From: Gentiana macrophylla
Taxonomy: Eukaryota > Streptophyta > Magnoliopsida > Gentianales > Gentianaceae
DNA: 64,000 nt
NCBI GenBank assembly: GCA_026214975.1
Contig: CM047805.1
Location: 190,039,620 to 190,103,619 of the forward strand
Reading direction: 5' to 3'
Part shown: one piece after another, positions 1 through 12,600 of the stretch
Layout: every line of letters starts with the position of its first letter
Numbering within the stretch: position 1 is the stretch's first letter
Notes under the pieces: model-generated
Told to the model about the DNA's origin: nothing
What the model saw: only the letters and a program-made list of their open reading frames with translations
The model's database searches: none
Position numbers and translations under genes: made by a program

Positions 1-1230
1 ACCTGACCAGTGACCACATTCTGCTGAGGTTTTAGCGCGCGCTGAGAGGCCTTAGCGCACGCCAAAACAGAAACATAATGATGTTCAGCATGTTGTTTCA
101 TGTTAGCGTGCATGTGCCCGTTTTCGTGTATTTTCAAGTTTAGTGAGTTGGGATTGGTTCCTAACCTTATATTAAACGATATAAACAAGTTAAATGAAGA
201 TTACAAAGCCATGATTAAGCTTATGATGTGTTTAGTTACGGCACCGAATGGATTCTTCCTAAGAGTTGAAGTTCGGGACCGTTAGAAGAGTATGATTGGC
301 CTTGTGCTTTGATGGATTAATTAGTATCCATCAATGTCAGTGGAATGTGTTTGGCCCTGTTAATGTCTAAGTGACGGAGTATAAGATGTAAGTGAGGCTT
401 TTCCTTAAAAATACTTAGTTGGCTAGTTAATAATTCATAACATACATACTTGTGTAGTAAAAGCCTAAACATCATGTTATTCTTGCTAAGGCACAAGTCT
501 ATATCGCAATGTGTCGTGTGGTCAGTTAAAGCGACTAACTCTGCTGGCCTTTGAGGGGCACCAGGAGTAGAGGGACTTCGCCGAACACACACACACACAC
601 ACTATCGGTGCTAGCCCATGGCTATTAGTGTGAATCCACTAATAAGTTGCACACAGTTACTTCGTGGTGAATAACACCATGCGTTGTGCCCTTGAATATT
701 GATGTAGCAAGGATAAGCTAAGTTAAAAACAAGTAGGATCACACGACATGTTGTTGAGCATGTAATGAACCCTAGAGTTTGAGTCGGTCTCACAAAGATA
801 ACCTAATAATCATGTGAACCTTTCGTGAAACTTAGTTGTTCAATAGTTTCTACATTTTACTAAATACTTTTGTACTTACCCATATTGCATGTTTGTTTGT
901 ATGCTTTGTGGGGTGAGAAGATGAACAAGTTGAACCGGAGTTTGACGATGACTTCGATGATGATGTGTGATCGTGCTTGCTATGCCATGATAGACTATTT
1001 TCTCGTTTTAAATAATCGACGTAATGCTGCGACTATATTATTTTCCATTTCAAACGCTGTTGCATTTCCTTTTATTTCAAGACTTCGTATTTAGTAAGGT
1101 TGAATTCTATTGTTGTAAGATAACCTTTCCATCTAGTAGCATTTATGGTTTGGCCCTCAAATCTTTTAAACACATTTTCTTAACTCGATATGATGTCGTA
1201 GAGGCTTACGTATAATATTAAATTTTTTCA
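1..1230. repeat. Probable degenerate LTR-retrotransposon (LTR) remnant, cut by the window edge
   Basis: No coding sequence is supported. The stretch has the texture of a plant Ty3/gypsy LTR: a GC-rich cluster of GCGC-type motifs at 35-70, a 'gggattggttcctaacc'-like phrase at 150-167, a (AC)n run at 584-602 and an acidic GATGA-rich stretch at 920-970, as in chromovirus LTR ends. No second LTR, primer-binding site or target duplication is visible, so the lineage is a guess. Confidence 0.3.
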
Positions 1231-2075
1231 ATGTTATACGTGTTGTGTTCTCTTACTGGATAGGCTAACTCTATCCCAGGAAATGAAATACGTTCTAAAC
1301 ACATACAGTTTGACATGTCTTCTTGATAAAAATAAAGATTAAATTTGAACTAATAACAAAAATAAACTATAAAATATGTCTTTGTATCGACTATCCATAA
1401 AATTTAAGATATCCCTTTTAAAAAAATTCAGCATTCATTTGCATCACGACGATTTTATCGGTGCAACACATCTACCATATATCATATTGAATTAACTTTT
1501 TAAAGATCGATTTTGAAATCAAAAATCGACTTTCTGAATGTCGATTTTCATATTTGACTTTTATAATATTATTTTTAGTGTGATACACAGATAATGTGTC
1601 GTAAATAAACGCTTTTTTGTATTTTATTTTTTATTTTTAAGTGCAAACATACGAATAGTAATTTGTTGGAACAAATTCATGATTTAGGATGGGAACGCAC
1701 GCGGAGCCCGTGCACATTCAGTAAAATATATATAATGCGAGATTCGTTGCCTCGTTGGAGGCAGACTGATAAGATGAGTCCAAAATAAATTCAGAGGGCG
1801 GATACCAAAGGGCCCGCATGTAAATATTGGGCTGGAATATATGTTTTTTTTAACATCTTTTCATACGACACATGTTATTCTATCTAATATAAGTTAGGAT
1901 ATGATTGATTATTCTGGTTTAATTTTAGTCAGAACTTATTTTGACCCAATACCATTCAGAATGACAATTTCATACTTTCTGTTCCAAATACGGGAGGAAA
2001 AAATTCAACATTCCGCCTAAATTTGGCTCATAATACATATTTGCGGAAATTTGAAAGATAAAATTGAAAAATAAA
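1231..2075. other. AT-rich intergenic DNA, nothing recognised
   Basis: Low-complexity AT-rich sequence with many stops in all frames. No gene, RNA gene or clear repeat boundary was seen. Confidence 0.6.
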
Positions 2076-2353
2076 TGCAATAAAATAAAATGAAATACTC
2101 ATTCCGTTCCAAAATCACTATTGCAAAAAAATTTGTCTTAAATAACTAATGCAGAATATTTTTCCAATGTAAAATTTAATATACTTTTTCCTTTTAACTC
2201 ATATTTTTATTTTATTCATACACGGTAAAAAATGCAACAACATTAATTACTCCATTTTCATAAGGGTATTATAGTCTTTATCTAATCAAAGTCAAAACAA
2301 TTAATTACTACTTGATTAATCTGCGTGTTTTTGCAACTATCATAGTTATTATA

Positions 2354-2503
2354 GGGAAATTCTTACATGGTAACTCCATCCGTATGGAGTTAACATGTGG
2401 TTCAATCTAAACCACACAGTTGCATTATGTAATGAAATTGTGTGGTCCAGATTGAACTACACATTAACTCCACACGAATGAAGTCACCGCACAAAAACAT
2501 CCC
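2354..2503 (+). mobile_element. MITE (150 bp) with imperfect terminal inverted repeats
   Basis: The left end 'gggaaattcttacatggtaa' pairs imperfectly with the right end; the reverse complement of the right end begins 'gggatgtttttgtgcggtga'. The internal sequence is self-complementary around 'actccatccgtatggagtt'. It lies inside the larger repeat and recurs inverted at 57353-57556. The superfamily is unresolved. Confidence 0.6.
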
Positions 2504-2600
2504 GGAACGAAGCCAGTAATAATTAGAAAGTTGAGTTTTTTTTTTTTTTGAAAATTGGTGAGAAAATTAATATAATTAATAAAATAATGGTAAAAATATA

Positions 2601-2756
2601 TTCCCTCTGTTTTTTTAAACTGTCACGTTTGTAGAAAAAATAACTTTACTTTTTTAGATGAACTTGGTCACTTTTTAGCTTAAGATTAGTTATTTTTTGG
2701 ATGAACATAATCAATTATTATTTTTTTAAATGTGACTCTTAGAAAAACGGAGGGAG
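2601..2756 (+). mobile_element. Stowaway-like (Tc1/mariner-type) MITE
   Basis: The ends read 'ttccctctgttttt' and 'aaaaacggagggag', matching the CTCCCTCCGT termini of plant Stowaway MITEs, and the element is flanked by TA on both sides (2599-2600 and 2757-2758). It has no coding capacity. The same element is at 57104-57259 in the inverted copy. Confidence 0.75.
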
Positions 2757-3020
2757 TAGTAGAGTGAATAAATTGAAATCAAAATGATGAGAGATGATTT
2801 AATATAATTTTATTTATAAATAATAATTAATCAATAAGAGAAATTGTAAAATACGAATGCATAAATAATGAATTAAAAAAAAGTAGTTGAGTGATTTCAG
2901 TCAAAATTGTCTCGTGTCAAAACATAACCTTAAAGTTTCTGTTAAAAACTCAAATTAAATTTTAAGACGATAAAGACATGTCAAAAGTTTGAACAATTAG
3001 ATGTTTTAGTCTTTATTTAA

Positions 3021-5823
3021 CGTCAGTGAAACGGACGTCATAGTTATAAAAGTGTCACGTGTGAATAACGTCAGTCCATTGATGTTATTTTTAAAAAAGA
3101 AATTTCGGTGGCACTGATATTCATATTGTGGTCCCGAAAGTACAAAAAATAATACATGTGTGGCACTGGAAGTAAATGGAAAAAAAAGTGTCAACAATAA
3201 ACACATAGTACCAATAAAAACCGCATTTGTTCTTTTTGTGGCGGCTTTAAGACGCCATTTTTAATAAATTTACGATAATCAATGAATATCACACTGACAT
3301 ACACCGTAGTCGATAAGCGAGGGACGGACGCAGGATCTCTAGGTAAGGTGAAGCGATAATTTTTTAAAGCGAATAAAAAAATTAAGGAAATAAACGATAT
3401 GATTTGTATATATATTAGTGTGATTTTTCCAGGATCAAAGAGGCGGGTTTGTATGTAATTCATGCCTAATCAGTCGATAGGAATTTTTTTATATACAACC
3501 GTTGTATTAAAGTCGTACAATGTGTCATTCATTATAACTTACACACACGATAAAAGTGTATTATGTGAAAAATAGTAAAATTAAGAAACTGTATGTCACT
3601 AGGTATAAGCTTCCTACAACCGTTACATCATAAAATCTCTCAGTCGATAGCCATATTATTTATTTTTTGTTAAGTGTCGTTAAAATGATAATCATACGCT
3701 AACATACACCATAATTGATACACATTTAGACATTTTATTCATATTTTGATAAGTGTCACTAAAATGATAATCATAACCTATTATAAAATTTGTTGTTACA
3801 TTATTAAATTACCTTTTTTAATCTAAATTATAGATACAACACTATTATATGTCTTTTTTTTTTTATAGAAAAATAATTACAATGATTACACCGTGCATCG
3901 TTTCTCTATCGATAAAACTCAATAATATAGATACCTTTATAAAAAAAAATATAGATTTTTTTTAAGGCTGTAGGAATTTTTTATTAATCAACACGTGTAA
4001 CCAGGGCGGCCTGTCTCTCTTTTTTTTGCAGGTTCCCGAATTGGGACTTTTAGTTGAAGTTGTTTTTTTAAAACATACTTCTATCATTTATATATTTTTA
4101 AGTAAATAAATATTTTGGTTATCGTTTGTATACGAGTTGAACTTTTACGAATTAATGTTATCGCAACTAAGCCGTCGTCATCGATTCGCTGAAGGATATG
4201 CATTTGGATTTTCGAATACATCTGATTTCGAATCGATATGTATTTACCTCTTTCGTGTAAGAAGTTGCATCTTTCATCCAAGTGAAACAGATGACAACCT
4301 TTCCTTTCGTCAAAAGAATACTCTCGCCGTTTATGAGTCTTGCATTTATAAAAACCATGAAGTATGCAGACGAAAATTCATAAGTTTGACAAAGATCATC
4401 GAGAAAAAATTTGAGTGTCGCCGGGTTTGATTCAAACAATCATTTGTTTGAATCAAACACTCCCATCAGATCGTGAGAGATTTTCATTTGATCTCTTATT
4501 GACAAATCGTGTGGGACCGAAACATATTTTAAAATACAACGTTATTAACGTGTCTTGAAGTTTCTTCTTCACAAATCTAAGATCTACATTTTTTCCAACA
4601 CTTATCGCGTTTTTAATATCTATAAATATAAAAAAAAGAATAAAACTTGTTTGTATGTATATTTTTTTTTCGTAAGAAATTTTTATTGGGGCCTTTATCG
4701 ATGGAGTAAAAAAAAATGGCCTTTATCAAAAATAAAATTAACATATTATATTAGGTTGGATCGGATTGAATTTACATGAATTTTTTTTTTTTTTAATTAA
4801 CACGCTTCACGCCTGGACACTCACGGTGCTTGAAGACGGCAGGGCCAGTATCATTGGCTTCCATCAGTAGGGCGGCCTTGCGTGTAACACTAACAATAAC
4901 AATATTTAAAAGGAAGGAAAGATGTTGGATGCATCTGCCATATACGGAGTGCACCCCTATGACGTGAAGTAGAACTTTTATTTCTAAAATGTATGGTCCA
5001 TATTAATTTACATATCAAGTCGATGTAAATTGATATATCATGCAAGGAGGAGGAAGATCCTCGTTTCATACCTTCAACAAAATAAATTACAGAAAACAAG
5101 TGAATTGTCATGAATCAATAATGTGAATTATTTGATTGACCACGTATGATCGTTAAGTATGGTATTACTACTGTTTTACATAAAATTCGTTATTTTATAT
5201 AAAATCTATTATATTCACCAAAATGAAATTATCTCGTATAATATATATATATATATATATATCGATATCATTTATATAATTTCTGTAACTCTACCTACCT
5301 TTTATGTCAGGCTTGTGGCTACTGAGTTTTGTTTTTTTTTTCTTTTTCTTTTTGGTGTGGTTGAGGAAGAATTGTTTTTTTAGACGGCTTTTATTGGCAT
5401 TACGAATTTATTATTGACACTCTTTTTATTATTATATTCATTTACTTGATCAGTATCCCTAAATTGCTTTTCGGTACCGCAAGACACGCGTCAGTGTGTG
5501 TGTTTTACTTACAATGTCGGTAGGTTTGACGTTTTACATAATTGATACATTTATAACTGTAATATTAATGCTACTGACGTTGGTATTCAAAACAAAAATA
5601 ATTGACACAGACGTTGTGCAGCACAAAAATATAATAAAAATATTATGGTGGTGTAATTTTTAGTGAGTCGATGGCTAGGGTATCATTGAAGCAAAATCAT
5701 GGTTCAAATAGAGGCGTTTTTTTTTTTTTAAATTTGAAAAATATTTGTTGCACCGATAAGAACATTGTTTTAATATAATAGAATTGTGCGGCTGCTGTTT
5801 CTTTTTCATCCCATACTTCTCAT
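3021..5823. other. AT-rich intergenic DNA upstream of the P450 gene
   Basis: No coding region is supported. The longest open stretches, near 4084-4439, lie on both strands and match no family I recognise. There is a local repeat of 'aaaatgataatcata' at about 3684 and 3762, a 15-bp perfect inverted repeat at 4425-4458 and an (AT)n tract at 5240-5262. The last few hundred bases are the P450 promoter region. Confidence 0.55.
4425..4458. repeat. Perfect 15-bp inverted repeat with a 4-nt loop
   Basis: 'gtttgattcaaacaa' (4425-4439), loop TCAT, then its exact reverse complement (4444-4458). It could extrude as a hairpin or be the core of a decayed MITE. Confidence 0.8.
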
Positions 5824-5830
5824 TATATAT
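5824..5830 (+). promoter_or_regulatory. Probable TATA box of the P450 gene
   Basis: 'tatatat' lies 94 bp upstream of the chosen ATG, leaving room for a 5' leader of roughly 60 nt. It is assigned by position and sequence only. Confidence 0.5.
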
Positions 5831-5917
5831 TGATTCCATAGCCACTCAAACATTATCACTCATCATTTCGAGCCTTCACAGAGTGACTCGAAAGTCTCGG
5901 ATAGTACACCAAAGAGT

Positions 5918-8097
5918 ATGGCGTTAGGCTTGAATACAATCCTCAACTCTCCCATAGCCATTGCTGTTTCAGCAGGCCTTGTTCTTCTCCTAATAATCTT
6001 CGTAAAATCAAAATCTGGAGCTTCAAAAAGACGACCACCAGGTCCTCCAGGATGGCCGATTTTCGGCAACATGTTCGATCTCGGTGACCTTCCACACCAG
6101 ACTGCTTACAAGCTCAGAACTAAATACGGCCCACTCATTTGGCTCCAGTTGGGCTCAATCAACACCATGATTGTCCAAAATGCAGCTTGTGCAGCTGAGC
6201 TTTTCAAGAAACATGATGTCCCTTTTTGTGATCGTAAGGTTCCTGATACGCTTACCGCGTTTCAGTTCAACCAAGGATCGTTAGGGATGAACACTTACGG
6301 AGGACATTGGCGCGTGCTGAGAAGGCTATGTTCGATGGAGTTTTTGGTGAATAAGAGGATGAATGAGACCACTGAACTAAGGAGGAGGATTGAGGACAAT
6401 ATGGTCGGTTGGATTGAGGAAGATTCACTGGCATCAAAAGCACAGGGAGGAACAGGGGCGGTTCAATTGAGCCGGTTCTTGTTTCTGTTGGCTTTCAATC
6501 TGGTTGGGAATCTGATGTTGTCGAGAGACTTATTGGATAATAAGGATGCTGAAGGTAGGGAGTTTTTTGACTGTATGAATGAGATTCTTGAATTGGCGGG
6601 AACTCCGAACATCGCGGATTTCTTGCCGTTCCTGAAGAGATTCGACCCGCTTGGGATGAAGAAGAGGATGGTGAAGAACATGGCAAAGACAATGAAGATA
6701 TCTTCTAGCTTTGTGCAGGAAAGGCTTGATATGAGGAAAGCTGGTAAATTTAATGAGAAGAAAGATTTCTTGGATGTTATGTTGGAATATAAAGGTGATG
6801 GTAAAGATGGACCTGATAGCTTCACTGAACATCAAGTTAACATTGTCATCATGGTAATTACCTTAATTAATCACTTCACACTTATTGTCTTGTCTTTCCT
6901 TTTAAAAATCATTCATAAATAATAATAAGTAGGGAATATGTAACACTTTACACAGTTTAATTACATGTTCCCCTGTTGGAACAGAGCCTATCATTGAGAC
7001 AAGTAGAAATACTAGTAGGGAATAGAATAACTAACACTTTTACGGTTTAGCCAAATTTTATGGTGGTCCTTGGCCAACTATGACTTGGTGATCCAGGATC
7101 AATAGAAATTCAGAAAAATACACGACGCCCAACCGTGTAAAATATAAATACCATGTATTTACGAATTTGCCCCTCTTTTAAGAATTCCTATTGGATGCAC
7201 AGGTATGACATGGTGGTTCTAGACCACCATAAAACTACTGGACTGTTTAAACATAGGTTTCCCTGTAACAGCCATTTTTAGAATAATGATAAATCATCCA
7301 ATGCTTTTTTCATTTCATGTTACCTTTCATTTATTATCCATCCAAACACTATATTCGTCGCTTTAAAAATATTACATCGATACTAGTCAAAAGGTATTTT
7401 AGATCCGTTTCATGTAAGAATTCAAAACTTTGATATGCAAGTAGTTCATGGACTGAATTAAAAAAAAAAAATGTGGATGCAGGAAATGTTTTTTGCTGGG
7501 TCAGAGACAACAAGTATCAGCATAGAATGGGGATTCGCGGAGCTGCTACGCAACCCTCATGCATTCAACAAAGTCAGAGAAGAGATTGACAGAGTTGTAG
7601 GGCTAAGCAGAATGGTTGAAGAAAGTGACATGGAAAAGCTGCCCTATTTGCAAGCAGTTGTGAAAGAAACCTTGCGTTTACACCCTGCTCTGCCCTTACT
7701 CCTACCAAGAAACACAATTGAAGACACAGAGTACATGGGCTACCTAATCCCGAAAAGCACACAAGTTTTCATCAATGCTTGGGCAATTGGAAGAGATCCA
7801 GATGCATGGAAAGACCCTTTGGATTTCAAGCCCGAGAGGTTTATCGACTCGAACGTCGAATACAAAGGACAGCATTTTGAGTTGATCCCGTTTGGTTCTG
7901 GTCGAAGGATTTGTGTCGGTTTCCCGTTGGCTCACCGTGTGGTTCATCTCACACTGGCTACTCTGGTTCAGGCTTTTGATTGGGATCTTGGTGTTGGTGT
8001 CAAACCAGAAGATATTGATATGGAGGAAAGGCTTGGGTTGACTTTGAGGAAGAAGAATCCTCTTAAAGTCATACCAAAGAAGCGAATCAATGTCTAA
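5918..8097 (+). CDS. CYP76A-like: Cytochrome P450 monooxygenase, CYP76 family (CYP76A-like), two exons
   Basis: Exons 5918-6853 and 7483-8097 are separated by a 629-bp phase-0 intron with ATG|GTAATT donor and GATGCAG|GAA acceptor, the position shared by plant A-type P450s. The predicted protein is 516 residues, normal for the family. It has an N-terminal membrane anchor (about 12-29), a proline-rich hinge PPGPPGWP (40-47), the I-helix oxygen-activation motif AGSETTS (317-323), the K-helix ExxR E374-R377, PERF (429-432) and the haem loop FGSGRRICVG with ligand Cys456. No motif is missing and no stop is present, so it is likely an active ER-anchored, NADPH-P450-reductase-dependent oxidase. Phrases such as FGSGRRICVGFPLAHR suggest CYP76A, a group that includes iridoid oxidases. 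The substrate cannot be read from sequence. The start is the first ATG before the anchor. There are no co-oriented biosynthetic neighbours. Confidence 0.95.
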
Positions 8098-8986
8098 AAG
8101 TATAGCATCATTCGCTATTGTTTGACTTTAAGACTGGTATAACTGCAAGTGAATGTATAACGTAAATGTACGCGTATGTTTTTACGTACCTTTACGTGTA
8201 TATGTGTGCGCGAATATGCCATACAAAAACTTCCCTTCTTGGTGCTGGTGCTGGTGAAGTATATGAATAATTTACAATAGCCTGCAATTAATGAAGTTTG
8301 TGTTGTACCTTGTTGTTTACTACTTTTTTTTCTTTCTTTTTTCTCTTGATGTTCTTCAGAGACTTGTGAAAGTGATCATAAATGAAATGTATTGTTATTT
8401 CTTTTTCATTCTCTTCTTCATTCTATTTCTTTCTTGTGGACACACCTGCATTTATGTATATATATATATATGAATATTTTATTGAACTATTTATTAAGAT
8501 GGTCCAAATCCCTTGAAAAATGTCGTTTAAATTTAAAGCATTCCGTGTACAGCAGTAGAATATGTGGTAGTAGTAATAACAGCGGATAACAGCAGCAACT
8601 CATTGCATTCAACTTGGAGTTTTGTGACCACCTTCACTTTACTTTTGAGACAGACCCTTTGGCATTATTTGTTGTTCCCCCCACCCCCCCCTAATTTGTA
8701 AAAGAAAAATCACCAATTAAGGGGGGACACAGACTAATGACCGAAAATGAAGAAAACTGAATTGAGAAAATAGAGCTGAAGCAAGATATCTAACAAAGGA
8801 CATCCATGGAATCAGAAAAATGACGTAACCAACACCACTGCCTCGGGCGGGCGAGGCCTCACCGATTGGGATGGTGGCACAGATGCAAAGATTTTTGCAG
8901 GTCGATCTTCAAAAATATAATAACTGATGCAACTCTAATATTCAAAGAATAAAGGTTAAAAACGCTCACAGTTACAAGTTAGTATC
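8098..8986. other. P450 3' flank and intergenic DNA up to the Athila insertion
   Basis: Includes the probable 3' UTR (T-rich to about 8450), a short (TA)n tract at 8457-8472 and a C-rich run near 8676-8690. No other gene was seen. The last five bases, GTATC (8982-8986), are the target-site duplication of the following element. Confidence 0.55.
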
Positions 8987-10663
8987 TGTCCCGGATTTTA
9001 TCAATATAAAACAACAAGTAATAAACCTGTTAGCACCTCAAGTATATAGGATCGTAGTATAGAGATGTTATCTTGCCGGTCGATCTTACTTTTAACTAGA
9101 CGAATGTGAATCCTAGCTTTTGTTTTCAACTAAACTATTGTCACGAAACTAACCTAAACAAATATGCATAAAAGTAACTAGACAGAGGAGATTAATCCAA
9201 TGCTAGGCAAGATTGAAAGCGATAAAAACTAGAGTGCAATTAAAAGTAAACTAATCTAGCAATTCAAGTTTAAAGGATTAAAATCAAATTATAACGAATC
9301 AACAAAGAATCGATCCACCTATCCTATCAACATTCAATTCTAATTGGATTAATTCGTGATCCCTACTCAAGTTGTGATTCACCTAATCTAAGGTATGAAC
9401 ACCCACCTTCGTAGACAAGTTCGTTTTCTAATCTTCGATCTTTCAATTAAAGATTAAGTCTTTCTAACCTAGGCGTGAAATCTTTCAATTTACGCTTTTA
9501 GAAAATCAATCTAACAACTCTCGTTTTAGTTAGATCGAAGATCTATTCTTTTATCACGGTGATCTAAGGTTTATATGATTTTCATCAATAAAACAATCAC
9601 AAAGCAACGATCTTTCGATATAATTGCATTACACAATAATAAATAATGATAAAAGAAACAACTTTGAGATAGAAACTCACAGATTAATCACGAATCAAAA
9701 CTGAATTGTTGAAGGAAGGCTTCACGATGCTTGTTCAAAGAGGTTTTAGCCTCTTATCATCCTCTATGCAACTTGAATTGATGAATAAAAAGCACAAAAA
9801 CTATCTAATTAATCTAAGAATTAAAGTGTATAAAAAATCGGAAGAAAACTATGTAGAAACGCAGATTAAAGTCGCCTCTAGAAATTTAGGGTTCGAATTG
9901 TGTGTATGAGATGGAAAATCTGCTGCTTTAAATAGAGAAATAAGGCGGCTGGGAGTATGGCGGTGCTGGACGCTTTCTGAACGCTGGTTTGAGAATGGAC
10001 TCAAACTTCTAAAATTCATATCTTGAGTTGTAGACCTCCAAAAATTATGATCCGAATGTCATAATTAAGCTCTCGGAAAACTCTACAACTTTCATTAAGG
10101 ACTCTTCTTCAGAAAACGCCTTTTTGACTAGCCCGTCGTATCCCGAGTATATTTCGGGATTTTCCACTAGTTTCAGCAACAACATCCAAACTTGTAACGC
10201 TCATATCTCGGGCCTCATAAGTCGGAATGAAGTGATTCAAAATCCTATAGAATCCTCTCTTCAAGCCCTACAAATCTTCTCTTGAGGTCGAGAGTCAAAT
10301 CAGTGTATATCATATCAATAACTGCATCGGAAGTTCGGCTGCTTGAAAGCTTCATTCCAAGCTTTATCTCCATCTTCCTTCCATTTCACTTCTCTTCCAT
10401 GCAAAACCTCATCATTTAATCCTCTTGCATGCCAAAATATGTATCTATAACATAGGAAAATATACCAAAGCGTAACACAATCCCAAAATAACATAAAATC
10501 ACAATTTAAGCACATAAATCGTTACGTTTAGCAATTCAACTATTAAAAACACCATTATTTCGATATTTCAATATAAAGCTCGATTTCTATGAGAAACATA
10601 CGAATATGGAGAGAATTGATATAAAGTATATCCTTATAAAACGTACAAAATCACCCATTAACA
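8987..10663 (-). repeat. 3' LTR of the Athila-type element
   Basis: Paired with 18978-20663. On the minus strand it starts TGTTAATGGG and ends CCGGGACA. A TATA-like 'ctatttaaagcagc' is at about 9929-9942 (minus). Differences from the other LTR are clustered at about 9038-9110 and 9965-9990. Confidence 0.92.
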
Positions 10664-10680
10664 ACTCCCCCACACTTAAA
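10664..10680 (-). other. Polypurine tract next to the 3' LTR
   Basis: On the minus strand the sequence 'tttaagtgtgggggagt' runs directly into the LTR start TGTTAATG. This is the expected primer for plus-strand DNA synthesis. Confidence 0.8.
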
Positions 10681-12600
10681 CCTTGCTCGTCCCGAGCAAG
10701 ACAAACATAATTAGGCTCGAGATAGTATAGACATCTCAACAAATATAACGTATATTAAATAACTTAGAAGTTCACCATTGTGTGTGTGCATAGCCATAGA
10801 AAACTTCCACTAAATCCAAACTTGAGGAACTCAAAGTAAAACTAGTTAATACCCCCTCGTAGAATAGTAATAAATGACACTCATAAGGTGTACCCTACAA
10901 ACGTGACATATCCCGAAAAGAATGATCGAATGAATCTAGGTCCTTTCCGATATACTCAGAGGACAATCCCTACAGCATATCTATCAGTTTATACTGGGGA
11001 TAAGACTAACGAAAACTAAGCCTTATTCATTTCATAACATATCTCAAGTTGATTGAATTCATTCACCCTTTTTTTAACACACATTAGAAGAAGCTATTGC
11101 CCTCATAGCAGAATAGGACATTTCGAGATAATCCCCTACCGTACTCCAATCATAAGGCAGCTTTTTCTAACTGTCGTGAGCTCTTGGTCATCATGGTGGA
11201 ATAGGACATACGTGGTATACCCTACCTCACTCAAATCATCGACTAGCTTTCGACACACCCTTTTTAATCAACTATTAACTTATCCTTTTAATTGACATTA
11301 GTTACGCTTTACTTATCACATTCAAACTTCTAGATATTCACAGTATAACATACTACGGAACTAAATACAAACTATCATACGTCTCACGATATATACGTGG
11401 CACTATGTACATGACTTATAAGGAAATCAAAAATCACTCGTCCAAAAGGGGTATAACTTTATAAATAGCTCATCATTTACTATGGCTTGTGAAAAATAAA
11501 TCTTGGTGAAACATCTAACTTATGGAACATATGGCATACAATATTAATGAATATAACAAACCGAACAAAAACATGCATTGCTCACTCGAGACAAAACAAA
11601 TTTTTTTAAAATTTAGCTCATTTTTGCATAAAAATAAAATCATGTAAGCAAATGTATAGATACATATCGACTTATCTCCTCCCCCACACTTAAATTACAG
11701 CATGTCCTCATGGTGTGCAAAAATAAAAAGAAACAGAAAACTTAGTGATTCGTTGTTCGAAAGGAGCTATTCGGAAGTGGGTCGACCTCACCCGAGAAAT
11801 GCTCAACGAATCCATGAGATCGTGGACCATCCACGGAAAAATGAAATCGTCTAAAGCTCACAATCGCTATCGAAAATATCCCGCACACTTGAAAAACAAA
11901 AAATACCTCGGGGATACAAGGGATTAAACCATATCGCGCAAAAGTGAGCGAGAGATAAAGATAAGAGGAAATCGTAAGCAAAACAACACTTCGACCATGT
12001 ATAAGATTAGGTTAGCTGACTGACAAAAACAACACAATCCTAATAAGATTAAAATAACTAGAATAAGGAAAAATAACTAAAGAAAGAAACTAATATAATA
12101 AGGGATATCTAGGATGCCTCTAGTAAGAGCGCTAATGGTTATTGTCGTTAGCTCGACACATTTGAAGCTCGGCTGGATCAGGCCATTTAACCTTTCGCCA
12201 CCACTACCTCGCTTAAGCTCCGGTCCGTAGTGTGGTGCGAGAAATGACATCTAACACATGGGGTAAAATCTTTTATAGCCTTCCAAACTCGTTTAATCTT
12301 CCCATGGCTGATTTCTTTCTTCTCGATTCCTCGATGACGTTTAAGCTTTTGCTCTTTTCATACTCCTCCATATCCCAACTACCCGCTAGAACCTGGCGAT
12401 GAACCAATACCGTCATTCTCGGAGAATAAATCGGATGAAAACTTCGTCAAATTCATTGACCTCTGTAACACCACATCCGAGAATATCGAGAAATTTAACA
12501 ATCAAAGGTTTTTCTTTAGGTTCACCAATGTAGTGCTTGCACCTTTGACCATTAACTCAAACGGTTGGTCCGGATAACCGCGTAGTTCTAGAACACCTCC
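10681..12600 (-). other. Athila 3' internal region without recognisable coding sequence
   Basis: This is where some Athila elements carry an env-like ORF, but I see none. A second polypurine-like motif, 'taagtgtgggggag' on the minus strand, lies at 11681-11694, about 1 kb before the terminal tract. The rest is AT-rich with no long ORF. Confidence 0.6.

Larger units (their letters stand above)
2076..3020 (+). repeat. Left copy of a ~0.95-kb composite repeat, inverted relative to 56838-57834
   Basis: The reverse complement of this segment recurs at 56838-57834 at roughly 90-95% identity by eye. Homology begins abruptly at 'tgcaataaaata' (2076) and ends at 'gtctttatttaa' (3020). Both copies contain the same two nested MITEs at the same places, so the composite was assembled before it was duplicated. 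No terminal inverted repeat or target duplication of the whole unit is visible, and its class is unknown. Confidence 0.85.

Noticed and set aside
6463..6835. Minus-strand ORFs inside P450 exon 1
   Set aside because: Shadows of the real exon; no domain or start context.
10315..10515. 66-codon minus-strand ORF present in both Athila LTRs (also 20316-20516)
   Set aside because: It is duplicated only because it lies in the LTRs; no family resemblance.
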